A DNA stretch of 64,000 bases from Acidobacteriota bacterium (GCA_016196065.1 JACPYL010000010.1:930001-994000); one strand, 5' to 3'; counted from the first letter of the stretch, positions 51,570 to 61,424 are shown. Program-made: numbers and translations. Notes: generated by a model not told the origin, from the letters alone.

Positions 51570-52208
51570 ATGACCCTGAAACCGAATCCGTTTCGCGTCG
51601 TACTCACCTTCAGCCTGGTGCTGATGATTTCCGCCGCCGTTATGGCGCAATCGGATGCTGCGGCGCCAACTACACCGCCCGCAGCTGTGCAGGCTCCGGA
51701 TAAAGACAAAGGCCACTCCGACGACGCCTATATGATCGGCGCCAATGATGTCCTCACGGTCAATGTCTGGAAAGAGCCGGACATCTCGCGGTCCGTGCCC
51801 GTGCGGTCGGATGGCAAGATCTCTCTACCCCTGGCCGGTGAGTTGCAGGCGAGCGGACAGACGCCCCATCAGCTTGAGCAAGAAATCACGAAGCGTCTGC
51901 AGAGCTATATTTCTGATCCCGAAGTGACGGTGATTGTCACCGAAAGCAAGAGCCAGAAGATCAATATTCTGGGAATGGTCTCGCGGCCGGGCACGTATCT
52001 GTTATCTGGCTCGACGACTGTTCTCGATGCGATTGCGATGACGGGCGGTTTCAAGGATTTTGCGAAGCAGAAAGCGATCTATATTCTGCGCTCGAATCCG
52101 GACGGCACGCAGAAGCGATTCCCGTTCAACTACAAAGAAGTGATCAAGGGAAAGAGCCTGGAGCAGAACATCCGACTGCTGCCGGGCGATACGGTCATCG
52201 TCCCGTAG
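51570..52208 (+). CDS. Polysaccharide export protein (Wza-type, SLBB)
   Basis: Wza-type proteins form the outer-membrane/periplasm channel for capsule or exopolysaccharide. The 212-residue protein has a signal peptide (LVLMISAAVMAQ), the poly-export domain (YMIGANDVLTVNVWKEPDIS, VPVRSDGKISLPLAGELQA) and one SLBB-type part (KINILGMVSRPGTY). There is no lipobox cysteine, unlike E. coli Wza. The ATG at 51570 has GGGAGG eight bases upstream; the longer frame runs into the previous gene and is rejected. It is shorter than Wza, so the pore may need the barrel protein that follows. Confidence 0.9.
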   Translation: MTLKPNPFRVVLTFSLVLMISAAVMAQSDAAAPTTPPAAVQAPDKDKGHSDDAYMIGANDVLTVNVWKEPDISRSVPVRSDGKISLPLAGELQASGQTPHQLEQEITKRLQSYISDPEVTVIVTESKSQKINILGMVSRPGTYLLSGSTTVLDAIAMTGGFKDFAKQKAIYILRSNPDGTQKRFPFNYKEVIKGKSLEQNIRLLPGDTVIVP

Positions 52209-52211
52209 GGG

Positions 52212-53651
52212 ATGGCTATGAACATTCGACAAGTATCCATGTTGGCAGTGATGTTGTTGGGTAGTCAGGTCCTGACGCTCGGGCAGAACACGTCTCCACC
52301 GAACTCGGGCACCGACGATTCCCGATCGACGCCCGCTCCTGCGTTGACTGGAGTGATTGGAATCGACTCGCAGATCGGCGAAGAAGATACGAGCGGCAGC
52401 CTGCCCCAGATTCCGGCGATGCTGGGCGGACCGAGATTGTCGGTCGCTCTCAAGTCGGAATCGGAACGATCGAATTACCTGCGCGGCGGCCTCAACGTAG
52501 GCGCTAGCTACGACGACAATGCGTTACTGACTCCGCATGACGAACTCAGTAATACGACGTACTCGTTTTTCCCGAATATCAGCCTGGAGCAGGTTCATTC
52601 TCGCGTGCGCTGGACGCTGGGCTACGCGGCCGGATTGACGGTGAACCAGCGATTGTCGAGCCGCAACACGGGATCACATGGCTTGAATTTCGACTCGCAG
52701 TTCCGGTTGAGTCCGCATGTGAATCTGCGAGTTTCCGAAGAGTTTTCATTGACCAGCGGCTTCTTCAATCCAAGCGGCTCTGGCTTAGGAATTGGGAACG
52801 GTGGGCCGAACGCAAATCTGATTACGCCTTTGTCGCAACAGCGTTCATCTTCGACGGTGGTTGAAACCAACTACCATCTCGCGCTCAACGATATCGTCGG
52901 CGCGAGCGGGTCGTTCAACGATTTGCATTTCGGCGACGTCCCGACGGGTTTTGCGCTGGCCAACACGCGTACGGCCTCCGGTTCGGCATTCTGGCTGCAT
53001 GGATTTGGGAGAGACTGGCTCGGCGTCGACTACCGCTTTGACCGCGTGACTTTTGATTCGAGCGGAGACAACAGCGGAGGCGAAACGCGCGTACACAGCA
53101 TTTTGGCGGTCAACACGATTACTCTGCCGAATCACTTCACCCTGAGCGGATTCGCCGGCCCAGAGTACTCGCAGAACCAGGGCATTAATGCAGCGGGCGG
53201 GACGGGAAGTTCTCCTTCGAGCTTCAATGAATGGTCATTCTCCGGCGGCGTCGAAGCAGGCTGGCAAAAAGACCATACCGGCGTCGCCGTAGGCTACTCG
53301 CGACGAATTAACGACGGCGGCGGGGTACTTGGAGTTGTTCGTCTGCAGGGGGTCCATGCCGATATCCGGCAGCAGTTGTTGCCAGGTTGGGCTGTTTCCT
53401 TTGGCGCGAGTTACGGAAACAACAAATCGCTCACTATTCCTGTGGAGGGTAGTGCATCAAAGATCAATTCGGCATCGATCGGCATGGGATTGGAGCGCAA
53501 CTTGGGTAAGAGCCTTGCCCTGCGAGTTGGTTATGCGCATGATTTTCAGGAGCAGTTTGGCGGCACGAATCTCAGCCAACAAGGGCCGGCACACCGCAAC
53601 CGCTTTTCCGTTACGCTGGGATATCAGTGGTCCCGGCCTTTAGGACGTTAA
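52212..53651 (+). CDS. Outer-membrane beta-barrel protein of the exopolysaccharide locus
   Basis: The 479-residue protein has a signal peptide (MLAVMLLGSQVLTLGQ) and then alternating strands from about residue 90 to the end, such as VHSRVRWTLGYAAGLTVNQR, HFTLSGFAGPEYS and RFSVTLGYQWSRPLG, as in barrels of exopolysaccharide loci. It would be a secretion channel or part of one. It begins three bases after the export protein stop and its end is just before the chain-length gene (53654), so the genes are coupled. The family name cannot be given with certainty. Confidence 0.8.
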   Translation: MAMNIRQVSMLAVMLLGSQVLTLGQNTSPPNSGTDDSRSTPAPALTGVIGIDSQIGEEDTSGSLPQIPAMLGGPRLSVALKSESERSNYLRGGLNVGASYDDNALLTPHDELSNTTYSFFPNISLEQVHSRVRWTLGYAAGLTVNQRLSSRNTGSHGLNFDSQFRLSPHVNLRVSEEFSLTSGFFNPSGSGLGIGNGGPNANLITPLSQQRSSSTVVETNYHLALNDIVGASGSFNDLHFGDVPTGFALANTRTASGSAFWLHGFGRDWLGVDYRFDRVTFDSSGDNSGGETRVHSILAVNTITLPNHFTLSGFAGPEYSQNQGINAAGGTGSSPSSFNEWSFSGGVEAGWQKDHTGVAVGYSRRINDGGGVLGVVRLQGVHADIRQQLLPGWAVSFGASYGNNKSLTIPVEGSASKINSASIGMGLERNLGKSLALRVGYAHDFQEQFGGTNLSQQGPAHRNRFSVTLGYQWSRPLGR

Positions 53652-53653
53652 CG

Positions 53654-55243
53654 ATGGAAGAAGATTTTCAAGACAAACCAGCTGAGTTTCCTGAAGCACA
53701 CCAGATCCTCGGTTTTGTAAGCCGACGGCGCTGGCACTTCTTGCTGCCATTTTTTGCTGGCTGGCTACTGGTGTGGGGAATCAGTTGGTTCCTGCCGTCC
53801 GTGTACCGGTCGGGCACGTTGATCCTCGTCGAGCAGCCGGCTGTGCCGGAAAAGCTGGTGGCTTCCAATATCGACAACGATATTCAGCGACAGATGGACA
53901 GCATTTCGCAGCAGATTCTGAGCCGAACGCGATTGCTGCAGATTATCGATCACCTGAATCTTTACGCCGCCGATCGAAAACATAAGAATCCGGACGATTT
54001 GGTCGAAGTCATGCGCAAAGACGTGGAGATCGAACTCTCGCGCGGGGACGACCGTAAGCTTTCGGCGTTCAACATCTACTATTCCAACCGCGATCCGAAG
54101 CTGGCGCAAGAGGCAACCAACGAACTAGCCAATCTGTTCATCACCGAAAGCGAGGAGCAGCGCCAGGGACGTTCCGCGGATATCACGGGCTTCCTGCAGG
54201 ACCAGCTCGATCAAGCACGCCAGAACCTGGCCGAGCAAGAAGCCCGCGTCCGCGAATTCAAAGACAAGCATATTGGCGAGCTGCCTAGCCAGACCCAGAG
54301 CAATCTGCAGATCCTCGCTGGCCTCCAGACTCAGTTGCAGGCGCAGGAAGATGCACTCAACCGAGCCCGCCAGCAGAACACGTATCTGGAGTCCTTGGTG
54401 AGCCAATACAAGACCCTCGATCGCGGTACAAAAGCGGGAGAAGGGGGGCCGGTGGGGTTAGCGGCCATCGACAAGGATTTGGACCGGCTGCGGGCCCAGT
54501 TGGCCGATTTGAGCGCGCGCTACACCGACAAGCATCCGGACGTCCGGAAGACGAAGGAGCAGATTGCCAGCACGGAAAAACAGCGCGAGCGGCTCGCAGC
54601 AGAGATCAGCAAGCGCGGTAACGATGGAACTCCGGACACCAGCGCATCTCCGGAATTGAAAAGCGCGCCGATGCTGGAGCTCGAAAGCCAGTTGAAAGCG
54701 AATCGCGCGGAATTGGTGAACCGGCAAGCCTCGGTGCGGGAGTTTGAAGGCAAAATTGGCGAGTACCAGTCGCGCTTGAACCATGCGCCAGTGATGGAAC
54801 AGCAATTTACTGACATCACGCGCGACTACGAACAGTCCAAAGCAAACTACGATTCTCTGCTCGCCAAAAAGAATCAGTCGGAGATGGCGACCGACCTGGA
54901 AAAAACGCAACGCGGCGAACACTTCCGCATGCTCGATCCGCCGAATTTGCCGGTGCGTCCGGACAAGCCGAACCGGTTGCGGCTATGTGGACTGGGCCTG
55001 TTGGTGGGAATAGTATTTGGAGTGGTCATCGCGGGTGCGGTCGAGTTTATTGCCGGCAAGGTTCACACGGAACGCGAAGTCAAGAAGATCGTGCCTTTTG
55101 ACATTCTGGTCGAGATTCCAAACCTGCCGACTCCGGCTGAAGAAGCGGAGACGCGCCGCAGCAATTGGATTGCGGGGGCGGCGGCGGCGGTGATTCTGTT
55201 CGCCATTGCGGTTGGGTCGGCGATAACGTATTTACGCGGCTAA
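53654..55243 (+). CDS. Wzz/GumC-type chain-length determinant
   Basis: This inner-membrane protein sets the chain length of exported polymers. The 529-residue protein has a first membrane helix (FLLPFFAGWLLVWGISWFL) with the Wzz N-domain (PSVYRSGTLILVEQPAVPE), long coiled coils in the periplasm (about 180-400), a second membrane helix (LCGLGLLVGIVFGVVIAGA) and an additional C-terminal hydrophobic stretch. It lacks the fused kinase; the partner kinase is at 56278. The ATG at 53654 is taken as start. Confidence 0.9.
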   Translation: MEEDFQDKPAEFPEAHQILGFVSRRRWHFLLPFFAGWLLVWGISWFLPSVYRSGTLILVEQPAVPEKLVASNIDNDIQRQMDSISQQILSRTRLLQIIDHLNLYAADRKHKNPDDLVEVMRKDVEIELSRGDDRKLSAFNIYYSNRDPKLAQEATNELANLFITESEEQRQGRSADITGFLQDQLDQARQNLAEQEARVREFKDKHIGELPSQTQSNLQILAGLQTQLQAQEDALNRARQQNTYLESLVSQYKTLDRGTKAGEGGPVGLAAIDKDLDRLRAQLADLSARYTDKHPDVRKTKEQIASTEKQRERLAAEISKRGNDGTPDTSASPELKSAPMLELESQLKANRAELVNRQASVREFEGKIGEYQSRLNHAPVMEQQFTDITRDYEQSKANYDSLLAKKNQSEMATDLEKTQRGEHFRMLDPPNLPVRPDKPNRLRLCGLGLLVGIVFGVVIAGAVEFIAGKVHTEREVKKIVPFDILVEIPNLPTPAEEAETRRSNWIAGAAAAVILFAIAVGSAITYLRG

Positions 55244-55248
55244 ACGAC

Positions 55249-56244
55249 TTGTATAAAACTTTCTACAATTTGAAGCTGAACCCGTTCGAGATCACACCGG
55301 ACCCATCGTTCCTGTTCTCGACCTCGCGCCACAACGAAGCCTTGGCTTCGCTCTACTACGGTGTGCGGGCGCGCAAGGGGTTCGTGGTCCTGACCGGCGA
55401 AGTCGGTACGGGCAAGACCATGCTGGTGCGCTGTGTGTTGGAATTACTGCGCCGCACCGGTGTCGCGTTTGCATACGTTTTTAATCCCAGTTTGTCGGCG
55501 TTGGAATTCATCCGCTACATCGCGAGTGATTTTGGACTGCCCGTTGCCGGCAAGGCGAAAGACGAGCTGGTTTTGTCGCTTAGCTCGTTTTTGGTGGAGA
55601 GGCACCAGCGCAAGTTGTCCACTTTGCTAGTGGTCGACGAAGCGCACCATCTGTCTCCGGAATTGCTGGAAGAAGTTCGGCTGCTCACGAACCTGGAAAC
55701 TACGCAACAGAAACTGCTGCAAATCGTCCTGGCTGGCCAGCCTGAGCTCGACGAAATGCTCGACTCGTTCGAACTTCGTCAGATCAAGCAGCGGATTGCG
55801 TTGCGTTGTCATCTTGAGCCACTCAATCTGGAAGAGACGCGTGGATACGTGCAGAGGCGTTTGCAGATCGCAGGCGTTGCGCCCGACACCACCATTTTTT
55901 CGGAAGCGTCTGTCAGCGCGATTTTCAAACACTCCAACGGCTTTCCGAGGCTGATCAACACCATCTGCGAAAACGCGCTTCTCTCTGGATATGGCAGGCG
56001 TGCGGCAGTGATCCCGGGAGAAATCATTGACGAGATCGCGCAGGACCTTCGACTCGGCGTAGTCGTGACGCGTGGCGAAAAGAAAAATAGCGCAGCGTCC
56101 GCAACTAAGGAAGCCAAGGAACAGGAAAAAGACGAGTTGTTGCGCGCCGTCAAGACTCTGCTCGAACTGCACGACTATTTGCAGGATATGAAGACTGCCG
56201 AGAAGGCGAAGGAAGAAGCGGTTGTCATTCGCAGGCCTTACTAA
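55249..56244 (+). CDS. ExeA-type AAA+ ATPase of the exopolysaccharide locus
   Basis: The 331-residue protein has the family N-terminus YKTFYNLKLNPFEITPDPSF, Walker A GEVGTGKTM and Walker B TLLVVDEAHHLS, then a helical C-terminus. Such ATPases occur next to exosortase and polysaccharide export genes and may energise or sense assembly. The TTG at 55249 is chosen because it gives the family N-terminus; a longer frame overlaps the chain-length gene. It starts 6 bases after that gene and ends 34 bases before the tyrosine kinase. Confidence 0.88.
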   Translation: MYKTFYNLKLNPFEITPDPSFLFSTSRHNEALASLYYGVRARKGFVVLTGEVGTGKTMLVRCVLELLRRTGVAFAYVFNPSLSALEFIRYIASDFGLPVAGKAKDELVLSLSSFLVERHQRKLSTLLVVDEAHHLSPELLEEVRLLTNLETTQQKLLQIVLAGQPELDEMLDSFELRQIKQRIALRCHLEPLNLEETRGYVQRRLQIAGVAPDTTIFSEASVSAIFKHSNGFPRLINTICENALLSGYGRRAAVIPGEIIDEIAQDLRLGVVVTRGEKKNSAASATKEAKEQEKDELLRAVKTLLELHDYLQDMKTAEKAKEEAVVIRRPY

Positions 56245-56277
56245 GCTGCTGACTGAGGTCATTCAACAAGACTAACT

Positions 56278-57177
56278 ATGAGCCGTATATTTGATGCACT
56301 CAAGCGGTCCGAAACGGAACGGTGGGGCAGCGATCTGCTGACGCCTCCCGAGTCAGTGAAAGAACTGCTTGAAGCAGCTGAAAGCCGTCGCGCACCGTTT
56401 CACGTCGAGACACTAGAGTCGCCAGCAGCGGTCGCGCCGCCAGAGGCATTTTCTCTGGAATCGCTTCCCACGATGAGGCCTGCTCCGTTGCCGGATGCCC
56501 GCCTGATCTGCCTTACTGACCCAGGAAGTCTAGGTGCTGAAAAATTCCGCGTTCTGGGACTGAAGCTTCGCAACCTTCGCGAGCAACGTAAACTCAAGCG
56601 GATCGTTGTTACCGGCACCGCCCCTGAGGAAGGGAAGAGCTTGGTGGCGGCCAATCTGGCTCTCAACCAATCGCGCAGCAAGATATTGAAAACACTGCTC
56701 GTGGACGGGGATTTTCGCCGTCCGATGGTAGCCAAGCGCTTTGGAGTTGGAACCCTATTGCCCGGGCTGAGCGAGTGTCTGCGCGGCGAGAAGCAGCTTT
56801 CTGACGTCGTTTACCGGCTTGAGGGGACTGGGCTTTCCATCCTTCCGGCTGGCATGGCTCCGGAAAACCCGCTCGAACTGATGCAATCAGGGCGGTTGCT
56901 TGAGTATCTTGACCGATTGGGAACAGTTTTCGATTGGATCATTATTGATACCCCCCCGCTCTTTCCGCTGGCGGATACGACCTTTTGGATGAAAATGTCC
57001 GATGGTGTCTTGTTCGTCGTCCGCGAGGGAGTTACAGAGCGCAAAACTTTGCAGCGTGCGGTAGATACGCTAGATCGCGCAAGCTTGATTGGAGTGGTGG
57101 TAAATAGTTGCACCAGTGGACGTGAACACAAATACTATTATTCCAGATACGGACAAGATGCGGTAAAATCCGAGTAG
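56278..57177 (+). CDS. BY-kinase (CpsD/CapB type tyrosine autokinase)
   Basis: Bacterial tyrosine kinases of this type control chain-length assembly. The 299-residue protein has Walker A GTAPEEGKSLVAANLAL, A' LLVDGDFRRP and Walker B WIIIDTPPLFPLADT. The C-terminal cluster KYYYSRYGQ is the expected autophosphorylation site. The N-terminus MSRIFDALKRSE is typical of the soluble partners of Wzz proteins. It works with the chain-length protein at 53654 (inference from family). Confidence 0.92.
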   Translation: MSRIFDALKRSETERWGSDLLTPPESVKELLEAAESRRAPFHVETLESPAAVAPPEAFSLESLPTMRPAPLPDARLICLTDPGSLGAEKFRVLGLKLRNLREQRKLKRIVVTGTAPEEGKSLVAANLALNQSRSKILKTLLVDGDFRRPMVAKRFGVGTLLPGLSECLRGEKQLSDVVYRLEGTGLSILPAGMAPENPLELMQSGRLLEYLDRLGTVFDWIIIDTPPLFPLADTTFWMKMSDGVLFVVREGVTERKTLQRAVDTLDRASLIGVVVNSCTSGREHKYYYSRYGQDAVKSE

Positions 57178-57332
57178 TTTCCCCCCTTCAGCCGCGACGC
57201 TGATCGTAAAATTTCAGCCTGGTTGTCCCCCACCCGGGTTAGTAAAGTCCTTCCCCCAATTGCATCCGTGCCCACTTGGCAGCGGCTTTGAGCCGCAGGC
57301 CTGCGTGGCTTTCAACACGAGGAGTGCGACCC

Positions 57333-58481
57333 GTGGCATCGACGACGACAAGACGGCTATCAACTGATCGATCTGTCCGGTCACAGAATCCGGCTCCAAC
57401 CAGCGAGATCCTGACCGAGGACATCTTTCGACGCATGATCTCCCTGGAACGGAAGCGTAGTGAGCGCACGCAGCGACCGTTTGTTCTTCTCCTTATGGAC
57501 ACGGGCCGGAACTTGCCTACCGAAAAGAACGGACGTATTCTGCTGGAGATTCTCAATGCCCTCCAGGCTGCGACGCGCGAAACCGACGTCATGGGATGGT
57601 ATGAACCAAATTCCGTCGTGGGCGTGATGTTCACCGAAATCACTCCCGACAACAACCTTATTCTGAGCACGATTCTTTCGCGTATCAGTGATGTGTTGCG
57701 CGGCCGCTTGACCAACGAGCAGTTCAGCCAGATCAAGTTTTCATTTCATTTGTTTCCGGAGGAGTGGGATCCGACCAATCCAGAACGGCCCAGCAATCCG
57801 ACGCTCTATCCCGACTTACATGAACGCAACGGTTCCAACTGGTTGAGCCGCGGCATCAAGCGCTTAATGGACGTTAGTGGCAGCCTGGTTCTACTGCTGC
57901 TGTTGTCGCCGGTGTTTTTCATCATTGCAGCAGCCATTAAATTAACTTCCCGTGGGCCGATCCTATTCAAGCAGCAGCGCGTTGGCGAGCATGGAACTCC
58001 ATTTACATTTCTTAAGTTTCGTTCCATGTACGTCAACAACGATGCGAGTAAGCACAAGGAATACGTACGCCAGTTGATTGCCGGGCAGGCCGAAAAGAAT
58101 CCGGCGAATGGAAGCGAGGAAGGGATATTCAAACTAACCAACGATCCCCGCATCACCCGTGTCGGATCGTTTCTGCGCCGTACGAGCCTCGACGAGTTGC
58201 CGCAATTCTTCAACGTGTTGCGTGGAGAAATGTCACTCGTTGGACCGCGTCCGCCGGTGCCGTACGAAGTGGAAGCCTATGCGACCTGGCATCGGCGCCG
58301 CTTGCTGGAAGCGAAGCCCGGAATCACGGGATTGTGGCAAGTCCAAGGACGCAGCAGAGTCGGGTTTGATGACATGGTCCGCTTGGATCTCCAGTATGCA
58401 CGCCTCAGTTCTCCGTGGCTCGATGTGAAGATTCTTCTACAAACCCCCAAAGCGGTTATCGCTGGAAACGGCGCCTGCTAG
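57333..58481 (+). CDS. Sugar-phosphate transferase (WbaP/WcaJ type) with N-terminal GGDEF-like part
   Basis: This integral membrane enzyme places the first sugar-phosphate on undecaprenyl phosphate. The C-terminal 200 residues have the membrane helix GSLVLLLLLSPVFFIIAAAI, RSMYVNND, RRTSLDELPQFFNVLRGEMS and SLVGPRPPVPYE with the KPGITGLWQVQGRS motif. Before it, about residues 30-170 form an unusual domain (DIFRRMISLERKRSERTQRP, VLLLMDTGR, ATRETDVMGWYEPNSVVGVM) that resembles a GGDEF fold without the active motif. The GTG at 57333 has AGGAG nine bases upstream; TTG 57276 is less likely. Confidence 0.88.
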   Translation: MASTTTRRLSTDRSVRSQNPAPTSEILTEDIFRRMISLERKRSERTQRPFVLLLMDTGRNLPTEKNGRILLEILNALQAATRETDVMGWYEPNSVVGVMFTEITPDNNLILSTILSRISDVLRGRLTNEQFSQIKFSFHLFPEEWDPTNPERPSNPTLYPDLHERNGSNWLSRGIKRLMDVSGSLVLLLLLSPVFFIIAAAIKLTSRGPILFKQQRVGEHGTPFTFLKFRSMYVNNDASKHKEYVRQLIAGQAEKNPANGSEEGIFKLTNDPRITRVGSFLRRTSLDELPQFFNVLRGEMSLVGPRPPVPYEVEAYATWHRRRLLEAKPGITGLWQVQGRSRVGFDDMVRLDLQYARLSSPWLDVKILLQTPKAVIAGNGAC

Positions 58482-58594
58482 CTGTCTCCAGTTGTTGTTC
58501 AAGAACTCCCCTGGCTGTTCGTAGTCATCGTGTGCTCCCTCATCATCTCTTCTTTCCAGGACCGGCACGGGTCGCGTCCTCAGGGTGAATTCTT

Positions 58595-59596
58595 ATGTTG
58601 AAGTTTGGTGTCATCGGTTATGGATACTGGGGTCCGAACATCGTTCGGAACCTGCGCAGTCTGGAAGGCTGTGAGGTGGTGGGCATTTGCGATCAGAGTC
58701 CTGCCGCCCGTAAGCGTATACAGTCGGCTCATCCAGGTGTTCCTGTTTTTTCCGATCACAATGAATTAGTGAAGTCGCCGGACGTCGATGCGATCGCGGT
58801 CATCACTCCCGTCTGGACGCATTACGAAGTGACCAAGGCGGCTCTGGAAAATGGCAAGCATGTTTTCGTCGAAAAGCCATTCACCAGCACGTCCGCACAA
58901 GCGGAAGAACTGATCAATCTTGCCGCACAGAAGAATCTGCAGATCATGGTGGACCACACCTTTTTGTTTACCGGTGCGGTCCGCAGAATTCATAAATTGC
59001 TGCAGGAAGGAGCGCTTGGCAATCTCTATTACTACGATTCCACGCGCGTGAACCTGGGCCTGTTCCAGCACGACTGCAACGTGATCTGGGATCTCGCGCC
59101 GCATGATCTTTCGATCATGAATCACCTGTTGCACAAGGATGCCGAGGCTATTTCCGCCACCGGCCAGGCTCATCTCAATTCGCACGAAGACATTGCTTTC
59201 ATCACCGCATATTTCCCCGACAAGATGATCGCGCATGTGAACGTTAACTGGATTTCCCCAGTGAAAGTCCGCACGACGCTCATCGGGGGTGAAAAGAAAA
59301 TGCTGGTGTGGAACGATCTCGAAGCCGACGAGAAATTGAAGATCTACGACAAAGGCGTCGACGTGAAAAGCCAGGAAGGCGTCTACAACCTGCTGGTCAG
59401 CTATCGGTCAGGCGACATGTGGGCGCCGCAGGTGGAACAAGTTGAAGCGCTTCGTCTGGAACTCGGATATTTCGTCGAATGTATCAAGAAGTCTGAGAGA
59501 CCTTTCAATGACGGCTGTGCCGGACTGAAAGTCGTCCGCATGCTTGAGGCAGCGACCAAGTCCCTCGCCAAGCGTGGAGAAGTGGTTTACTTGTAG
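58595..59596 (+). CDS. Gfo/Idh/MocA oxidoreductase (WbpB/WlbA-like)
   Basis: This NAD(P)-dependent sugar oxidoreductase of 333 residues has the Rossmann motif FGVIGYGYWGPNIVRN and the catalytic region EKPFTSTSAQAEEL (Lys in VEKP), with a later DLAPHDLSIM His. Together with the next two genes it forms the set known for 3-amino-2,3-dideoxy-uronic acids: oxidation at C3, amination and N-acylation. The substrate is probably a UDP-sugar uronic acid. The start is a normal ATG after a 110-base gap. Confidence 0.9.
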   Translation: MLKFGVIGYGYWGPNIVRNLRSLEGCEVVGICDQSPAARKRIQSAHPGVPVFSDHNELVKSPDVDAIAVITPVWTHYEVTKAALENGKHVFVEKPFTSTSAQAEELINLAAQKNLQIMVDHTFLFTGAVRRIHKLLQEGALGNLYYYDSTRVNLGLFQHDCNVIWDLAPHDLSIMNHLLHKDAEAISATGQAHLNSHEDIAFITAYFPDKMIAHVNVNWISPVKVRTTLIGGEKKMLVWNDLEADEKLKIYDKGVDVKSQEGVYNLLVSYRSGDMWAPQVEQVEALRLELGYFVECIKKSERPFNDGCAGLKVVRMLEAATKSLAKRGEVVYL

Positions 59597-59641
59597 CGCC
59601 CTGAATCCCTAACCGAAACTGAGGAGAATAAGGAATTGGGA

Positions 59642-60151
59642 ATGGAAAACGACTTCCGCTGTGTCGCTCCTAGTGTAAAGCTCGGGCAGAATGTGAAGCT
59701 TTCGCAGTTCATCAATCTTTATGGCTGCGAAATTGGCGACGAAACAAAAATCGGAGCTTTCGTCGAGATCCAGAAGAATGCCACTGTCGGTAAACGCTGC
59801 AAGATTTCCAGTCACACGTTTGTGTGCGAAGGCGTGGTCATTGAAGACAACGTTTTTGTCGGCCACAACGTGGCTTTCATCAACGATTCCTTCCCGCGGG
59901 CAACCGCCGGCGACAAGTTGCAGACGGAAGCCGACTGGAAGGTCGAGCGGACTTTTGTCAAGAAAGGTGCATCAATCGGGTCCGGCTGCACGATCTTGTC
60001 GAACATCACGATTGGCGAAAACGCGCTGGTGGGTGCCGGTAGCGTAGTGACAAAAGACGTTCCCCCGAACAGCATCGTGGCCGGCAATCCGGCAAAAGTT
60101 CTTCGTTATATCGATCAAAACGTTGCACAGACCTCGGAGGCTACAAAGTGA
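59642..60151 (+). CDS. Left-handed beta-helix N-acetyltransferase (WbpD/WlbB-like)
   Basis: The 169-residue protein has hexapeptide repeats (IGDETKIGAFVEIQKNATVG, VIEDNVFVGHNVAFIND, GCTILSNITIGENALVGAGS) of the left-handed beta-helix and ends with PPNSIVAGNPAKVLRY. Members acetylate the amino group on UDP-amino sugars. The ATG at 59642 has AAGGA six bases upstream; TTG 59636 is an alternative. It overlaps the next gene start by GTGA. Confidence 0.92.
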   Translation: MENDFRCVAPSVKLGQNVKLSQFINLYGCEIGDETKIGAFVEIQKNATVGKRCKISSHTFVCEGVVIEDNVFVGHNVAFINDSFPRATAGDKLQTEADWKVERTFVKKGASIGSGCTILSNITIGENALVGAGSVVTKDVPPNSIVAGNPAKVLRYIDQNVAQTSEATK

Positions 60152-61389
60152 GCGTTTCTAATATTCCTTTTCTTGATCTGGTTACTCCGCACATTGAATT
60201 GGAGCAGGAACTAACCAAGGTATTTCAGCAGGCTCTTCGCACTGCCGGATTTATTGGCGGTCCCGTAGTCGAGAACTTCGAAAAGGCGTTTGCCGCCTTC
60301 TGCGAGACCAAGCATTCAGTCGCCGTCAACAGCGGCACCGATGCTCTGCGCTTTGCCCTGATGGCCGTCGGCGTCCGCAACGGCGACGTAGTCGTAACCG
60401 TCGCGCACACCTTTATCGCAACCACCGAAGCGATTTCGCAGGCCGGTGCATTGCCGGAATTCGTCGACGTCGACGATCGCACCTACAACATGGATCCGGT
60501 GAAACTGCGCGAGTACCTCGAGCAGGATTGCACGAAAGACGCGGCTGGAAAACTAATCAGCAAGCGCAGCGGACGTCCGGTGACTGCGATTGTCCCCGTT
60601 CATCTCTATGGGCAGATGGCCGACATGGACGCCATCGTCGACCTGGCTAACCGTTTTGGCCTGATCGTAGTCGAAGACGCTTGCCAGGCACACGGCGCGA
60701 AGTATTTCTCGCGTAAACAGAATCGCTGGCAGACAGCCGGTTCCGTCGGACGCGCAGCTGCATTCAGTTTTTATCCGGGGAAAAACCTCGGAGCTTGTGG
60801 AGAAGCTGGTGCGGTTACAACCAATGACGAAGCACTCGTCGTGCAGATTCGCATGATTCGCGATCACGGGCAAGCCAAGAAGTACTACCACGACGTCGAA
60901 GGCTACAACGGCCGCTTGGATGCGATTCAAGCCGGCTTGCTGCATGTGAAGTTGCAGCATCTGGCGAAATGGAACGACCAGCGGCGCGAGCACGCAGTCG
61001 AGTACAAGCGCCTGTTCGAAGCGGCGGGCAATCCTGTGGACGCCCCGTTTGAGCCTTCTTCATCAAAGGCTGTTTACCACCTCTACGTCGTACGCACGGA
61101 TGATCGCGAAGGTTTGATGGCTCATTTGAAGGACGCGGGCATCGGAACAGGAATTCACTATCCAATTCCGCTCCATTTGCAGAAGGCGTACAAGTCTCTC
61201 AACTACAAACAAGGCGATTTCCCGGTCACCGAACGTGCTGCGGAAGCGATCGTCTCCTTGCCGATGTTTCCTAACCTGACCTCGGCGCAGCAGGCTCGGG
61301 TCGTCGAAGAAGTGCGGCGTTTTGTCGAATCGAAGCGCAAAAATGGTTCGGGCGACGCTCAACTCGAAATGGCAGAACGTTTGTCATAA
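60148..61389 (+). CDS. DegT/DnrJ/EryC1 sugar aminotransferase (WbpE-like)
   Basis: This PLP-dependent enzyme transfers an amino group to a keto sugar on UDP. The 413-residue protein has NSGTDALRFALMAVG, EDACQAHGAKY and the PLP lysine in SFYPGKNLGACGEAGA. The GTG start overlaps the acetyltransferase stop by four bases. It would act on the 3-keto product of the oxidoreductase at 58595 and pass it to the acetyltransferase; this order is inference from the known Wbp pathway. Confidence 0.93.
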   Translation: MSVSNIPFLDLVTPHIELEQELTKVFQQALRTAGFIGGPVVENFEKAFAAFCETKHSVAVNSGTDALRFALMAVGVRNGDVVVTVAHTFIATTEAISQAGALPEFVDVDDRTYNMDPVKLREYLEQDCTKDAAGKLISKRSGRPVTAIVPVHLYGQMADMDAIVDLANRFGLIVVEDACQAHGAKYFSRKQNRWQTAGSVGRAAAFSFYPGKNLGACGEAGAVTTNDEALVVQIRMIRDHGQAKKYYHDVEGYNGRLDAIQAGLLHVKLQHLAKWNDQRREHAVEYKRLFEAAGNPVDAPFEPSSSKAVYHLYVVRTDDREGLMAHLKDAGIGTGIHYPIPLHLQKAYKSLNYKQGDFPVTERAAEAIVSLPMFPNLTSAQQARVVEEVRRFVESKRKNGSGDAQLEMAERLS

Positions 61390-61424
61390 TGAGTCAGGCG
61401 ATTTCATTCGAGGGAACGCATTCC

